Shown piece after piece: positions 19,550 through 29,878 of a DNA stretch of 64,000 nucleotides; positions within the stretch are counted from its first letter, which is position 1; each line of letters begins with the position of its first letter. Made by a program: the position numbers and the translations under genes. The DNA comes from a bacterium (lineage in GTDB: Bacteria > Myxococcota > UBA727 > JAUIJE01). Location: positions 1-64,000 of the forward strand of contig JAUIJE010000006.1 of the NCBI GenBank assembly GCA_030431455.1. Direction: 5' to 3'. Below the pieces are notes generated by a model. It was not told where the DNA came from. It made no database searches and saw nothing but the letters and a program-made list of their open reading frames with translations.

Positions 19550-20890
19550 GTGGGGGTGAACGTGAACGAGTCAAAGCCGCGTCCGACGTGGCGCCGCCGC
19601 GTGCTGCAGGTGGTGTTGTTGCTGGTGTTGCTCGGCCTGGTCGTCAGCGGGGCGCTGGCCACCGCGGCGTGCCGAAGCATGGGCCAGGCCCCGCGGGGCG
19701 AGCGGCTGCTGCGCATGAAGCACTCCCCGATTTGGAGCGAGAGCAGCCAAGGCTTCAAAAACCGGATGCCCCAAGTGCAGGACCCGATGCTCGACCTGGT
19801 CGGGGACTGGGTCACCGGGGGGTCGGCGCACCGGGTGCCCGAGACGCTGCCGCCGGTGTTGTCGCGGACCCGCGCCGACTTCGACACCCCGCCGGCCACC
19901 GGCCTGCGCGTGACCTGGCTCGGTCACTCGACGCTGCTCGTCGAGATCGACGGGGCCCGGGTCCTGGTCGACCCGGTGTGGGGGCCCCGCGCGTCGCCCT
20001 GGACCTTCCTCGGCCCCGCGCGCTGGTACCCGCCGCCGCTCCCCCTCGACGAGCTGCCCGACATCACCGCGGTGGTGATCTCCCACGACCACTACGACCA
20101 CCTCGACCTGCCCACCGTCGACGCCCTCAAGGACAAAGACATCCCCTGGGTCGTGCCGCTCGGGGTGGGCGCGCATCTCGAGTACTGGGGGGTGCCGACC
20201 GAGCGCGTGTTCGATCTCGACTGGTGGGAAGCAAAGACCCTCGGCGGCCTCACCCTCACCGCGACCCCGGCGCGCCACTTCTCCGGCCGCTCGATGCCCG
20301 GCGAAAACGGCGGGCCGACCTTGTGGGCAGGCTGGGCGATGACCACCGACGCCCACCGCGTCTACTACTCGGGCGACACCGCGATGTTCGAGGAGCTGCT
20401 CGACATCGGCAAACGGCTCGGCCCCTTCGACATCACCATGATCGAGACCGGGGCCTACAACAAGGCGTGGGCCGACGTGCACATGGGGCCGGAGCAGGCG
20501 GTGCGCGCCCACCGGCTGGTGCGCGGCGAGGTGTTCTTGCCGGTGCATTGGGGGCTTTTTGATCTCGCCCTGCACGGCTGGACCGAGCCCATCGAGCGGG
20601 TGTTGGTCGCGGCCGAAAAAGAGGGGGTGACGGTGGTGAGCCCGCCGCCGGGCGGTTCGGTCGAGCCGGCGGTGCCCACCCCGGTGAAGCGGTGGTGGCC
20701 AGACGTCCCCTGGGACCCGGTGGAGGTGCACGCGGCGTTTTCGAGCGGAACCGCGCATCTCATGCGCGACGACGCCGTGCCCGCGGCGCTGCCCGCGGCC
20801 GCCGATGACAAGCCCGCCGCGGTCCTGGACGCCGACGACGGGCCGCTCAGCGAGGAGCCCGCGGCGGTGATCACCCCGTCGAAGCCCTGA
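19550..20890 (+). CDS. MBL-fold metallohydrolase, NAPE-PLD/UlaG-like
   Basis: 446 residues from GTG 19550 (a GTG at 19562 is also possible). One N-terminal membrane segment, at about 17-40 (VLQVVLLLVLLGLVVSGALA), suggests an anchored protein with its domain outside the cytoplasm. The core has the metallo-beta-lactamase signature: 'TWLGHSTLLVEIDG', zinc motif HxHxDH at His179, His181, Asp183 and His184 (HDHYDHLD), a later 'TPARHFSGR', 'YYSGDTAMF' and 'LPVHWGLFDLALH'. This arrangement matches the L-ascorbate-6-phosphate lactonase/NAPE-phospholipase D branch, so a phospholipid phosphodiesterase activity is possible but not shown. After about 370 there is an Ala/Pro/Asp-rich tail with no domain. 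It is monocistronic, with tRNA genes downstream. Confidence 0.85.
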   Translation: MGVNVNESKPRPTWRRRVLQVVLLLVLLGLVVSGALATAACRSMGQAPRGERLLRMKHSPIWSESSQGFKNRMPQVQDPMLDLVGDWVTGGSAHRVPETLPPVLSRTRADFDTPPATGLRVTWLGHSTLLVEIDGARVLVDPVWGPRASPWTFLGPARWYPPPLPLDELPDITAVVISHDHYDHLDLPTVDALKDKDIPWVVPLGVGAHLEYWGVPTERVFDLDWWEAKTLGGLTLTATPARHFSGRSMPGENGGPTLWAGWAMTTDAHRVYYSGDTAMFEELLDIGKRLGPFDITMIETGAYNKAWADVHMGPEQAVRAHRLVRGEVFLPVHWGLFDLALHGWTEPIERVLVAAEKEGVTVVSPPPGGSVEPAVPTPVKRWWPDVPWDPVEVHAAFSSGTAHLMRDDAVPAALPAAADDKPAAVLDADDGPLSEEPAAVITPSKP

Positions 20891-20946
20891 GCTATTCGGT
20901 TGACTCCCCGGGTGGCTTTAGTACTCATCCAGGCTGGTTCTTCCAC

Positions 20947-21037
20947 GGGCAGGTGTCCGAGTGGTTGAAGGTGCCTGACTCGAAATCAGGTGTGCGTTCA
21001 TAGCGTACCGGGGGTTCGAATCCCTCCCTGCCCGCCA
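20947..21037 (+). tRNA. tRNA-Ser (anticodon CGA)
   Basis: Acceptor GGGCAGG pairs with CCTGCCC, the discriminator is G, and CCA is encoded. The anticodon loop CTCGAAA gives CGA (Ser, UCG codons). A long variable arm and a perfect T-arm (GGGGG-TTCGAAT-CCCTC) identify a class II serine tRNA. Confidence 0.96.
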
Positions 21038-21096
21038 TTTGAAGACTGTGACGAAGGAGCGACGCAGAGACATTTGAGGAGACAGTCTTCCGCCAC

Positions 21097-21186
21097 GGAT
21101 CGGTGACCGAGTGGCTGAAGGTGCACGACTGGAAATCGTGTGTGCGTTTACGCGTACCGAGGGTTCGAATCCCTCCCGATCCGCCA
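21097..21186 (+). tRNA. tRNA-Ser (anticodon GGA)
   Basis: Acceptor GGATCGG pairs with CCGATCC, with discriminator G and encoded CCA. The anticodon loop CTGGAAA gives GGA (Ser, UCC/UCU). It has a long variable arm and shares most of its body with the neighbouring tRNA-Ser, so the two are probably an old duplication. The 60-nt spacer holds an inverted repeat (GAAGACTGT at 21041, ACAGTCTTC at 21082) that could fold as a processing hairpin in a joint precursor. Confidence 0.96.
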
Positions 21187-21189
21187 GCC

Positions 21190-21270
21190 GCATCACAATC
21201 GCAACGTCCGAACCCCGCCAGGCCCGGAAGGGAGCAACGGTAGGACCCCCTGCGATGTGTGGTGCGGTCT
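21190..21270 (+). ncRNA. ffs: Bacterial small SRP RNA (4.5S RNA)
   Basis: The diagnostic apical motif CCAGGCCCGGAAGGGAGCAA is present (symmetric and asymmetric loop with the GGAA tetraloop). The ends GCATCACA-ATCGCA and TGCGATGTGTGGTGC pair to form the long rod, and a T6 run follows at 21269-21275. The RNA binds Ffh and targets nascent membrane proteins to the Sec machinery. It starts 4 nt after the tRNA-Ser CCA, so it may be released from a tRNA-ffs precursor. Confidence 0.93.
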
Positions 21271-21324
21271 TTTTTGTCTCGAAACCGTCCCCGCATTTGT
21301 CCCTCGCGCCCGCGGTGGGCGACC

Positions 21325-22431
21325 ATGCGCGCCATGTACATCTGGAGCGCCGTGATGTTGGCGTCGCTGGCGGGGCAACCCGCCGAGGCGCCGGCCCCCA
21401 AGGTCAAGACCCTCGTGCTCGACGCGGAGGCCCCCGCGGCGCCAGACGTGGTGCGGGTGCTGACCGACACCGTGGTGAACGTGTACGGGGCCGACGAAGG
21501 CCGGGAGGTCATCGCCCAGTCGGAGGTGGCCGAGGTGCTGGACGTCGAGCAGCAAAAGATGGCCGCCGGCTGTGACGCGGTGAGCTGCCTGGCCGAGATC
21601 GCGCTCGCCCTGGACGCAGATACATTGGTCAAGCTCTCGGTGGCCCAGGTGGGCGAGCAGTATGTGTTGAGCATGAGCGAGTTCTCCGCGGACACCGGCC
21701 GGCCGGTGGCGCGCATGCAGTCCCGTTGTCAAGCCGACGACGGGGCGCTGCTCGCGGCGGTGGAGCAGCTGACCACAAAGTTGCTGCAAAGCACCCGGGG
21801 CGAGGTGCAGTTCTTCGGCACGATCTCGGTCAAGACCGTGCCCGGCGGGGGCCAGGTGTACGTCGATGGCGAACGCCTCGGCCCCTCCCCGGTGAGCAAA
21901 GCGGTGCCGGTGGGCGCGCACCAGGTGCGGGTGGTCCAAGACGGCGACGAGGCGGCGGTGGATGTGGAGGTTCGCCGCAAGCTGGCCACCGACGTGGAGA
22001 TGGCCTTGCGGTACCGCGCGCCCCCGCCCCCCGAGGTGCTCGAGGCCTACGAACAATCGAGCGCGGTGCGCCCGGTCTGGCTGGCGGGGGAGCTCGGCGG
22101 GGGGACGGCGGGGCTTTTGTGCGGCGGGTGTTGTGCCGCGTTCGGGGGCATGGCCGCGGTGCAGAGCGGGTTGGGGTTGGCCTACGCCACCGACGACCAG
22201 CAGCGCCAAGGTCTGTACTTGGGCATCTTCATGTGGGGCGCGTTCGCGGTGGTGGGCACGGTGGCCGCGGTGCTGGGGGTGACCGGCCTCGGCTACGGGG
22301 TCTACGACCTCGGCTTCGGCGCGCCCGAGGAGCCGGCGGACGGGCCCGTGGTCCACCGGGTCACGATCAAGACCGAGGGCGAGGCCCCGCGCGAGTTGCG
22401 GTTGGACGTCGGGGAGAGCCAACGTCACTGA
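21325..22431 (+). CDS. Exported PEGA-domain protein
   Basis: 368 residues from ATG 21325; ATG 21334 is an alternative, and the frame further upstream overlaps the SRP RNA terminator and is rejected. A signal peptide (MYIWSAVMLASLAGQPAEA) is followed by a domain of about 130 residues with two Cys (CDAVSCLAE). A short PEGA domain follows at about 170-225 (FFGTISVKTVPGGGQVYVDG ... LGPSPVS), the surface-layer-like beta fold common in Myxococcota envelope proteins. After a linker there are two hydrophobic, Gly-rich membrane segments (about 255-285 and 293-325) and a short tail. An N-terminal domain of this type before PEGA often senses or binds in the periplasm. The exact role is unknown. Confidence 0.8.
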   Translation: MRAMYIWSAVMLASLAGQPAEAPAPKVKTLVLDAEAPAAPDVVRVLTDTVVNVYGADEGREVIAQSEVAEVLDVEQQKMAAGCDAVSCLAEIALALDADTLVKLSVAQVGEQYVLSMSEFSADTGRPVARMQSRCQADDGALLAAVEQLTTKLLQSTRGEVQFFGTISVKTVPGGGQVYVDGERLGPSPVSKAVPVGAHQVRVVQDGDEAAVDVEVRRKLATDVEMALRYRAPPPPEVLEAYEQSSAVRPVWLAGELGGGTAGLLCGGCCAAFGGMAAVQSGLGLAYATDDQQRQGLYLGIFMWGAFAVVGTVAAVLGVTGLGYGVYDLGFGAPEEPADGPVVHRVTIKTEGEAPRELRLDVGESQRH

Positions 22432-22618
22432 CCGGTGGCCAGGACCCGTGGGTTCTTGTTGGGCGTCCGGCGGGTGCGAAATTTCTGAGCAGAAACAGCA
22501 GCTTGTGCTGGCCACGGCGCGATTTGTCAGCCAGGGTCCGCTTCTGAAACACTGGCGCCCCAAACCGGACGGGCAGGTCCGGGCGCGGCGTGGCGCCGCG
22601 AAGATGAAAGGTCATGAA

Positions 22619-25105
<2,487 letters not shown>

Positions 25106-25128
25106 TCGGTCTCGTTTGAGCCAAGAAG

Positions 25129-25152
25129 AGCCCGCCGCAAGGCGGGCTTTTT
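25129..25152 (+). terminator. Intrinsic terminator after the first lipoprotein
   Basis: Stem AGCCCGCC / GGCGGGCT around GCAA, then TTTTT. It separates the first and second tandem lipoprotein genes and supports independent transcription units. Confidence 0.85.
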
Positions 25153-25190
25153 CTTTTGGCCCGGGGACGACGGGCCTTGCGTCCCATGCC

Positions 25191-25297
25191 ACGGTTGGCG
25201 CAGCCGCCGCGAGCGGCGATGGGGGACGGAGGGCCCGGGCTCGTCGGGCAAGACCTCAGGGAGAGGCATTGCCGCACCGGGCGTCGTGCGGGACACT
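25191..25297 (+). other. Conserved structured spacer element, copy A
   Basis: This ~107-nt segment aligns almost without gaps to 27111-27217. Constant blocks are ACGGTTGGCGCAG, GATGNGGGACGG, GGGCTCGTCGGGCA and GTGCGGGACAC. A hairpin at 25205-25218 (CGCCG-CGAG-CGGCG) is replaced in copy B by CGTTC-GAG-GAACG, with three compensated base pairs. It lies about 125-230 nt before the lipoprotein ATG 25423. It is probably a transcribed leader or a separate small RNA; no known riboswitch class is recognised. The rest of 25153-25422 holds no gene I can support. Confidence 0.6.
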
Positions 25298-25422
25298 GGG
25301 TGCGTCGTGTGGCCGGGCGTGCAAGGCGTGGATCCGCGCGGGCGGTTGCGCCGCCCACGCCAAGACACCGGCCGCGCGTCGTTGGCCACGCGAGGGTACG
25401 GTTGTCGGTGAAGGAGTCTTCC

Positions 25423-26862
25423 ATGCAGCGCGTTCTTTGGTTCTCTTTGGTCGCCCTGTTGGTGGCTCCTGCGTCGATCACGCTCACCGCGTGCCCAGCC
25501 GACCCTGGTGATGGCGATGGGGACGGCGATGGGGATGGTGACGGTGACGGTGATGGGGATGGCGACGGTGACGGGGATGGCGACGGTGACGGGGATGGCG
25601 ACGGTGACGGTGACGGGGACGGTGACGGGGATGGCGACGGTGACGGGGATGGCGACGGTGACGGGGATGGCGACGGTGACGGTGACGGTGATGGCGATGA
25701 CGCGGGACCGGGCGATGACGCGGGACCGGGCCACGACGCGGGCGTCGATGGGGGGCTGGGCATGGACGCGGGACCGGACATGGACGCGGGACCGGGCAAT
25801 GATGCTGGACCCGGCGATGACGCTGGCGCTCTTCCCGACGCGGGTCAGCCCCCCGATGCGGGGCTGGGCACGTGCGGCGACGGCGTGCTGCATCCCGCAG
25901 AAGAGTGTGACGACGGGAACCTGGATGATGGGGACGGTTGTGCGGGGGACTGCACCTACGAGGATTTGAGCACCCAATCCGAATCGGAGCCTAACGACGA
26001 CGGCACCCCAAACCTCGACACCGACGATTTTAGTGCGGCCAACGCCAACGGGCCCTACATCCAAAACGAGATCATCAGCGCGTCCATCTCGCCCGCTGGC
26101 GATGACGATGTGTTCGCGGTGGGGAACGCCAACGCGACCTACGGCGCGCTGCTCACGGCCCAAACCTACGGGTTGGCGGGGTTGGATACGTGCCCGTTTG
26201 ACACCATCGTTCAAGTTCGCGACGCCGCCGGCGACCTCTTGACGGGTGACGACGACGGTGGCGCCGGTCTCTGTTCGCGGGTGGTCCACGTGGTGCCCGC
26301 GGGCGCAACGGTCTTCGTCCAGGTCAACGAGTACGGCGATACCGAAGAACAGGGCCCGTACTATCTGAAGCTGGACCTGCTGCTCCTTCAATGCGGCGAC
26401 GGTGTTCTCACCCCCTTCGAACAGTGCGACGACGGGAACACCGTCCCGGGGGACGGCTGTGACGCCACCTGTGCGTACGAGTTCAGCGGTGTGGAGATGG
26501 AACCAAATGACACCGCGGCGACGGCAACGCCTTATGTGGCCCCGACCGCCGCCGCCGTCGACGTGGCGGGTGATTTTGATTTTTACGCGGTGGCGGTCAC
26601 CGCCGGGCAGGTCATCACCGCCGAAACGTTCGACAACGGGGATGGTACCTGCGCCGGTACCACCAAGGACACGGAGCTGCGCGTGTACGATGTGGACGGC
26701 ACCACGGAGTTGGCCGAGGACGACGATGGCGGGCTCGGCTACTGCTCGCTTGTGTCGACGACAGCGCCGGCCGACGGGACGTACTACGTGCGCGTCGCGG
26801 CGTCGCAGCTTTTCGCTCCCGACGACACGTTCGACTACAACTTGGTCATCGGCATCGAGTAG
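25423..26862 (+). CDS. (GD)n-linker lipoprotein with Cys-rich modules and two PPC domains
   Basis: 479 residues from ATG 25423, with AAGGAG 7 nt upstream. The signal MQRVLWFSLVALLVAPASIT ends in a lipobox (LTAC, Cys24), almost identical to the neighbouring paralogues. A (Gly-Asp)n linker of 32 or so repeats and a DAGPGDDAG-rich stretch follow. Then come two DUF4215-type Cys modules (CGDGVLHPAEECDDGNLDDG ... and CGDGVLTPFEQCDDGNTVPG ...), each followed by a PPC domain opening 'SEPNDDGTPN' and 'MEPNDTAATA' and ending in the usual YxxR/YNLVI strand. The arrangement is Cys-PPC-Cys-PPC. The gene stops at TAG 26860, and a somatomedin-B-like domain lies just beyond in another frame. No enzymatic motif is seen; surface binding is likely. 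Confidence 0.88.
   Translation: MQRVLWFSLVALLVAPASITLTACPADPGDGDGDGDGDGDGDGDGDGDGDGDGDGDGDGDGDGDGDGDGDGDGDGDGDGDGDGDGDGDGDGDDAGPGDDAGPGHDAGVDGGLGMDAGPDMDAGPGNDAGPGDDAGALPDAGQPPDAGLGTCGDGVLHPAEECDDGNLDDGDGCAGDCTYEDLSTQSESEPNDDGTPNLDTDDFSAANANGPYIQNEIISASISPAGDDDVFAVGNANATYGALLTAQTYGLAGLDTCPFDTIVQVRDAAGDLLTGDDDGGAGLCSRVVHVVPAGATVFVQVNEYGDTEEQGPYYLKLDLLLLQCGDGVLTPFEQCDDGNTVPGDGCDATCAYEFSGVEMEPNDTAATATPYVAPTAAAVDVAGDFDFYAVAVTAGQVITAETFDNGDGTCAGTTKDTELRVYDVDGTTELAEDDDGGLGYCSLVSTTAPADGTYYVRVAASQLFAPDDTFDYNLVIGIE
25507..25699 (+). repeat. Hexanucleotide GGNGAY array coding (Gly-Asp)n
   Basis: About 32 units, here rich in GGGGAT and GGTGAC, with a visible higher-order unit (GGGGATGGCGACGGTGAC) repeated, a sign of local duplication. 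It spaces the lipid anchor from the Cys/PPC domains. Confidence 0.95.
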
Positions 26863-26879
26863 TTCGCGCGGTCTGCCCG

Positions 26880-27031
26880 CCCCCCCAAGGGCGTGTGTGT
26901 CGGTGGATCCCAACGGCTGCGCGGGGCGTTGCGGCGCCTCCGTCGAGGGCGCGAACTGCCAATGCGACGCGCCATGCATGGACTTCGCGGACTGCTGCCC
27001 CGACTTCGCGACGTTCTGTCCGGTCCCCTGA
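26880..27031 (+). pseudogene. Out-of-frame somatomedin-B-like domain
   Basis: In the frame one nucleotide off the preceding gene, the sequence encodes NGCAGRCGASVEGANCQCD, then APCMDFADCCPDFATFC and a stop. The Cys pattern C-x3-C-x8-C-x-C-x3-C-x5-CC-x6-C is that of somatomedin-B. It has no signal peptide or ribosome site of its own and starts right after the upstream TAG. It is most likely the former C-terminal domain of the 25423 lipoprotein, split off by a frameshift or by a sequencing indel (there is a C7 run at 26880-26886 and an upstream shift would also be needed). Confidence 0.6.
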
Positions 27032-27053
27032 GACCGCGCGGGATCTGAGCGCC

Positions 27054-27078
27054 GAACGGCCCGCGGAGGCCGTTCTTG
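27054..27078 (+). terminator. Terminator-like hairpin
   Basis: Stem GAACGGCC / GGCCGTTC around a 6-nt loop, followed by the short T-rich TTGT. It is in the same place relative to copy B of the spacer element as the terminator at 25129 is to copy A. Confidence 0.5.
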
Positions 27079-27110
27079 TGGGGGCGCACGGCGTGCGGTT
27101 CGTTGACGCA

Positions 27111-27217
27111 ACGGTTGGCGCAGACCGTTCGAGGAACGATGAGGGACGGGCCGTGCGGGCTCGTCGGGCACAGACCGCGCGAACGGGCGTTGTCGAAACG
27201 GCCGGAGTGCGGGACAC
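27111..27217 (+). other. Conserved structured spacer element, copy B
   Basis: This segment aligns to 25191-25297 (see copy A). Its hairpin at 27126-27138 is CGTTC-GAG-GAACG. It lies about 90-200 nt before the third lipoprotein ATG (27308). No open frame with a ribosome site is seen in either copy. Confidence 0.6.
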
Positions 27218-27307
27218 CGCGCGCGTTGGTGTCGGCCAGATCGCGCATCTCGACGGGTTGGCCGACCCCGGGGTTTGATTCGTTTCCCGGTTGGGAGGAG
27301 TTTACAC

Positions 27308-29788
27308 ATGCAGCGAATTCTCTGGTTTTCCTTGATGGCCCTGTTGGTGGGCCCCATGTCGGTGACGATGACGGGGTGCCCGTCCGACACGGGCGACGGC
27401 GACGGCGACGGCGATGGCGACGGCGACGGCGATGGTGACGGCGATGGCGACGGCGATGGTGACGGCGATGGCGACGGCGATGGTGACGGTGACGGTGACG
27501 GCGACGGTGACGGTGATGGTGACGGCGACGGCGATGGCGACGGCGATGGCGATGGCGACGGCGATGGTGACGGCGACGGCGACGGTGACGGTGATGGCGA
27601 CGGCGACGGCGACGGCGATGATGCGGGAACACCAGGTGATGATGCGGGCGTGACCGGGCCCGACGCGGGCGTGACCGGCCCTGACGCGGGCGTGACCGGC
27701 CCCGACGCGGGCGTGACCGGGCCCGACGCGGGCGTGACCGGGCCCGACGCGGGCGTGAACGGGCCCGACGCGGGTGTGAACGGGCCCGACGCGGGTGTGA
27801 ACGGCCCCGACGCGGGCTTTGTCGGCTGCGGCGACGGCGTGGTGGTGGCCCCCGAAGAGTGCGACCCGCCCGACGGGGTGATTTGCGACGTCACGTGCAG
27901 ACTCATTGTGGCGGCGTGCGGCGACGGCGTGGTGCAAGCGGGGGAAGAATGTGACCCGCCCGACGGCACCACCTGCGCGGCCGACTGCACGCTGTTGGTG
28001 CCGGGCGACTGGCGCTGCAATGCCGACTACTTCAACGACGGCGACTGTGACTGTGGCTGCGGGGCGTTTGACCCTGATTGCACCGCCATCGACGACATTG
28101 ACGACTGCGATTTCTGCGGCGACATCGGGAGCTGTGGCGAAGGCTTCGGCGGCTGCCCGTCGAACATCGATCCCGCCGACATCACCGAGTGCCTCCCCGC
28201 GGGCTGTGGCGACAACGTGGTGGTGGCCCCGGAGACGTGTGAGCCGCCCAACAGCGCGACCTGCGACGCCACCTGCCAGATCATCCCCGACGTGTGCGGC
28301 AACGAAATCGTCGAGGTGGGCGAACAGTGCGACCCGCCCAACGGCACCACCTGCGACGCCAACTGCCAAGACATCCCGGTGGTGTGTGGCAACGGCATTG
28401 TGCAGACCGACGAGCAATGTGACCCGCCCAACGGCACCACCTGCGACGCGACCTGCCAGTACATCGTGCCGGGCACGTGGACGTGCGACCCCGCCTGGTT
28501 TGGCGATGACCTGTGCGACTGCGGCTGCGGCGAGCTCGACATCGATTGCCCCACCGGCGCGGTGATCGACGACTGCCAGTTCTGCCTCGGCACCGGCAAC
28601 TGCAACCCCACCGGCACCTGCCCGGGCACCATCGACCCCGCGAACCTCGGCACCTGCTTGGCCCCGGTGTGCGGCAACGACCTGGTCGAGGTGGGCGAGC
28701 AGTGCGAGCCGCCGAACCAAGGGTTCTGCGACGCGGCCTGCCAAACCGTGACCGACGTGTGCGGCAACGAGATCGTCGAGACCGGCGAACAGTGTGACCC
28801 GCCCGACGGCGTGCTGTGCGACGCCAACTGCCAGGACATCCCGGTGGTGTGCGGCGACGGCATCCTGCAGCCGGGCGAAGCCTGCGATCCCCCCGACGGC
28901 AACCTCTGCGCCAACGACTGCACCATCATTGTGCCGGGGACCTGGGTCTGTGACCCGGACTGGTTCGGCGATGGCATCTGTGACTGCGGTTGCGGCGCGT
29001 TCGACGAGCTCGACTGTGCCGACGCCGACGTGAACAGCTGCGAATACTGCGGCAACTGTCCGGGCGACAGCGTGGGTTGCCCCGCGTTTGTGGACCCGGC
29101 GAACGTCGCCCAGTGTCTGCCCCCGGTCTGCGGCAACAACGTGGTCGAGGCGGGCGAGCAGTGCGATCCGCCCGATGGCACGACCTGCGACAACAACTGC
29201 CAGGACATCCCCCCGGTGTGTGGCAACGGCGTGCTCGAAGGGCTCGAAGAGTGTGACCCGCCCGACGGCACGACCTGCGACAACAACTGCAATATCATTG
29301 TGCCGGCGGCGTGGACCTGCGCGGACACCTGGTACACCGACTCCATCTGCGATTGCGGGTGCGGGGCGCTGGACCCCGCCTGTGGGCCGGGCGCGGGCAT
29401 CGACGCGTGCGAGTTCTGCACCGGGACCGGCAACTGCAACACCGCGGCCGACTGCCCGGGGGACATCGACCCCAACGACATCGCGCAGTGCGTGTCGGCG
29501 GCGACCTGTGGCAACGGCGTGCTCGAGGTGGGTGAAGAATGTGACCCGCCCGACGGCACGACCTGCGCCGCGGACTGCACCTTGTTGGTGCCGGCGAGCT
29601 GGACCTGCAACCCTCAATTCTTTGATGGGGCGGACGGCTGCGATTGTGGCTGCGGCGCCTTCGACCCGGATTGCGCCGACGCCACCGTCGGCAGCTGTGC
29701 GTTCTGTGGCAACACGGGGAGCTGCAACACCGGCGGGTGTCCGGGCACCATCGACCCCAACGACAACGCCGTCTGCGCGGGGCCGTAG
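27308..29788 (+). CDS. (GD)n-linker lipoprotein with long Cys-rich array
   Basis: 826 residues. GGAGGAG lies 8 nt before ATG 27308. The signal MQRILWFSLMALLVGPMSVT ends in a lipobox with Cys24 (MTGC), matching both upstream paralogues. A (Gly-Asp)n linker of about 38 units is followed by a seven-residue DAGVTGP repeat. The rest is an array of two alternating Cys modules: a short one of about 30 residues (CGDGVVVAPEECDPPDGVIC... type, at least eleven copies) and a longer one (WTCDPAWFGDDLCDCGCG ... CPGTIDP, five copies) with paired Cys. The density of Cys suggests a rod stiffened by disulphides outside the cell. The short module is the one common in Myxococcota secreted proteins. No catalytic residues are visible. 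A terminator follows. Confidence 0.88.
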   Translation: MQRILWFSLMALLVGPMSVTMTGCPSDTGDGDGDGDGDGDGDGDGDGDGDGDGDGDGDGDGDGDGDGDGDGDGDGDGDGDGDGDGDGDGDGDGDGDGDGDGDGDDAGTPGDDAGVTGPDAGVTGPDAGVTGPDAGVTGPDAGVTGPDAGVNGPDAGVNGPDAGVNGPDAGFVGCGDGVVVAPEECDPPDGVICDVTCRLIVAACGDGVVQAGEECDPPDGTTCAADCTLLVPGDWRCNADYFNDGDCDCGCGAFDPDCTAIDDIDDCDFCGDIGSCGEGFGGCPSNIDPADITECLPAGCGDNVVVAPETCEPPNSATCDATCQIIPDVCGNEIVEVGEQCDPPNGTTCDANCQDIPVVCGNGIVQTDEQCDPPNGTTCDATCQYIVPGTWTCDPAWFGDDLCDCGCGELDIDCPTGAVIDDCQFCLGTGNCNPTGTCPGTIDPANLGTCLAPVCGNDLVEVGEQCEPPNQGFCDAACQTVTDVCGNEIVETGEQCDPPDGVLCDANCQDIPVVCGDGILQPGEACDPPDGNLCANDCTIIVPGTWVCDPDWFGDGICDCGCGAFDELDCADADVNSCEYCGNCPGDSVGCPAFVDPANVAQCLPPVCGNNVVEAGEQCDPPDGTTCDNNCQDIPPVCGNGVLEGLEECDPPDGTTCDNNCNIIVPAAWTCADTWYTDSICDCGCGALDPACGPGAGIDACEFCTGTGNCNTAADCPGDIDPNDIAQCVSAATCGNGVLEVGEECDPPDGTTCAADCTLLVPASWTCNPQFFDGADGCDCGCGAFDPDCADATVGSCAFCGNTGSCNTGGCPGTIDPNDNAVCAGP
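27392..27619 (+). repeat. Hexanucleotide GGNGAY array coding (Gly-Asp)n
   Basis: About 38 units, dominated by GGCGAC, GGCGAT and GGTGAC, with a local block of GGCGATGGTGAC duplicated. It is part of the third lipoprotein's linker. Confidence 0.95.
27641..27820 (+). repeat. 21-bp tandem repeat coding DAGV(T/N)GP
   Basis: Eight full 21-bp units plus a partial one, near-identical in DNA. The first five read DAGVTGP and the last three DAGVNGP. It extends the spacer between the (GD)n linker and the Cys-rich domain. Confidence 0.9.
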
Positions 29789-29823
29789 TGGTCGCGGTCA
29801 TCTTGGGGTGACCAAAAAAGAAG

Positions 29824-29849
29824 CGGGCCCCGAAAGGGGCCCGTTTTTT
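29824..29849. terminator. Bidirectional intrinsic terminator between convergent lipoprotein genes
   Basis: CGGGCCCC-GAAA-GGGGCCCG is followed by T6 on + and preceded by an A-rich run (AAAAAAGAA). It can therefore end both the + gene (stop 29788) and the convergent gene (stop 29879). Confidence 0.9.
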
Positions 29850-29878
29850 GTTCGGCGGCGTTGGGGCACGAACGCGGC

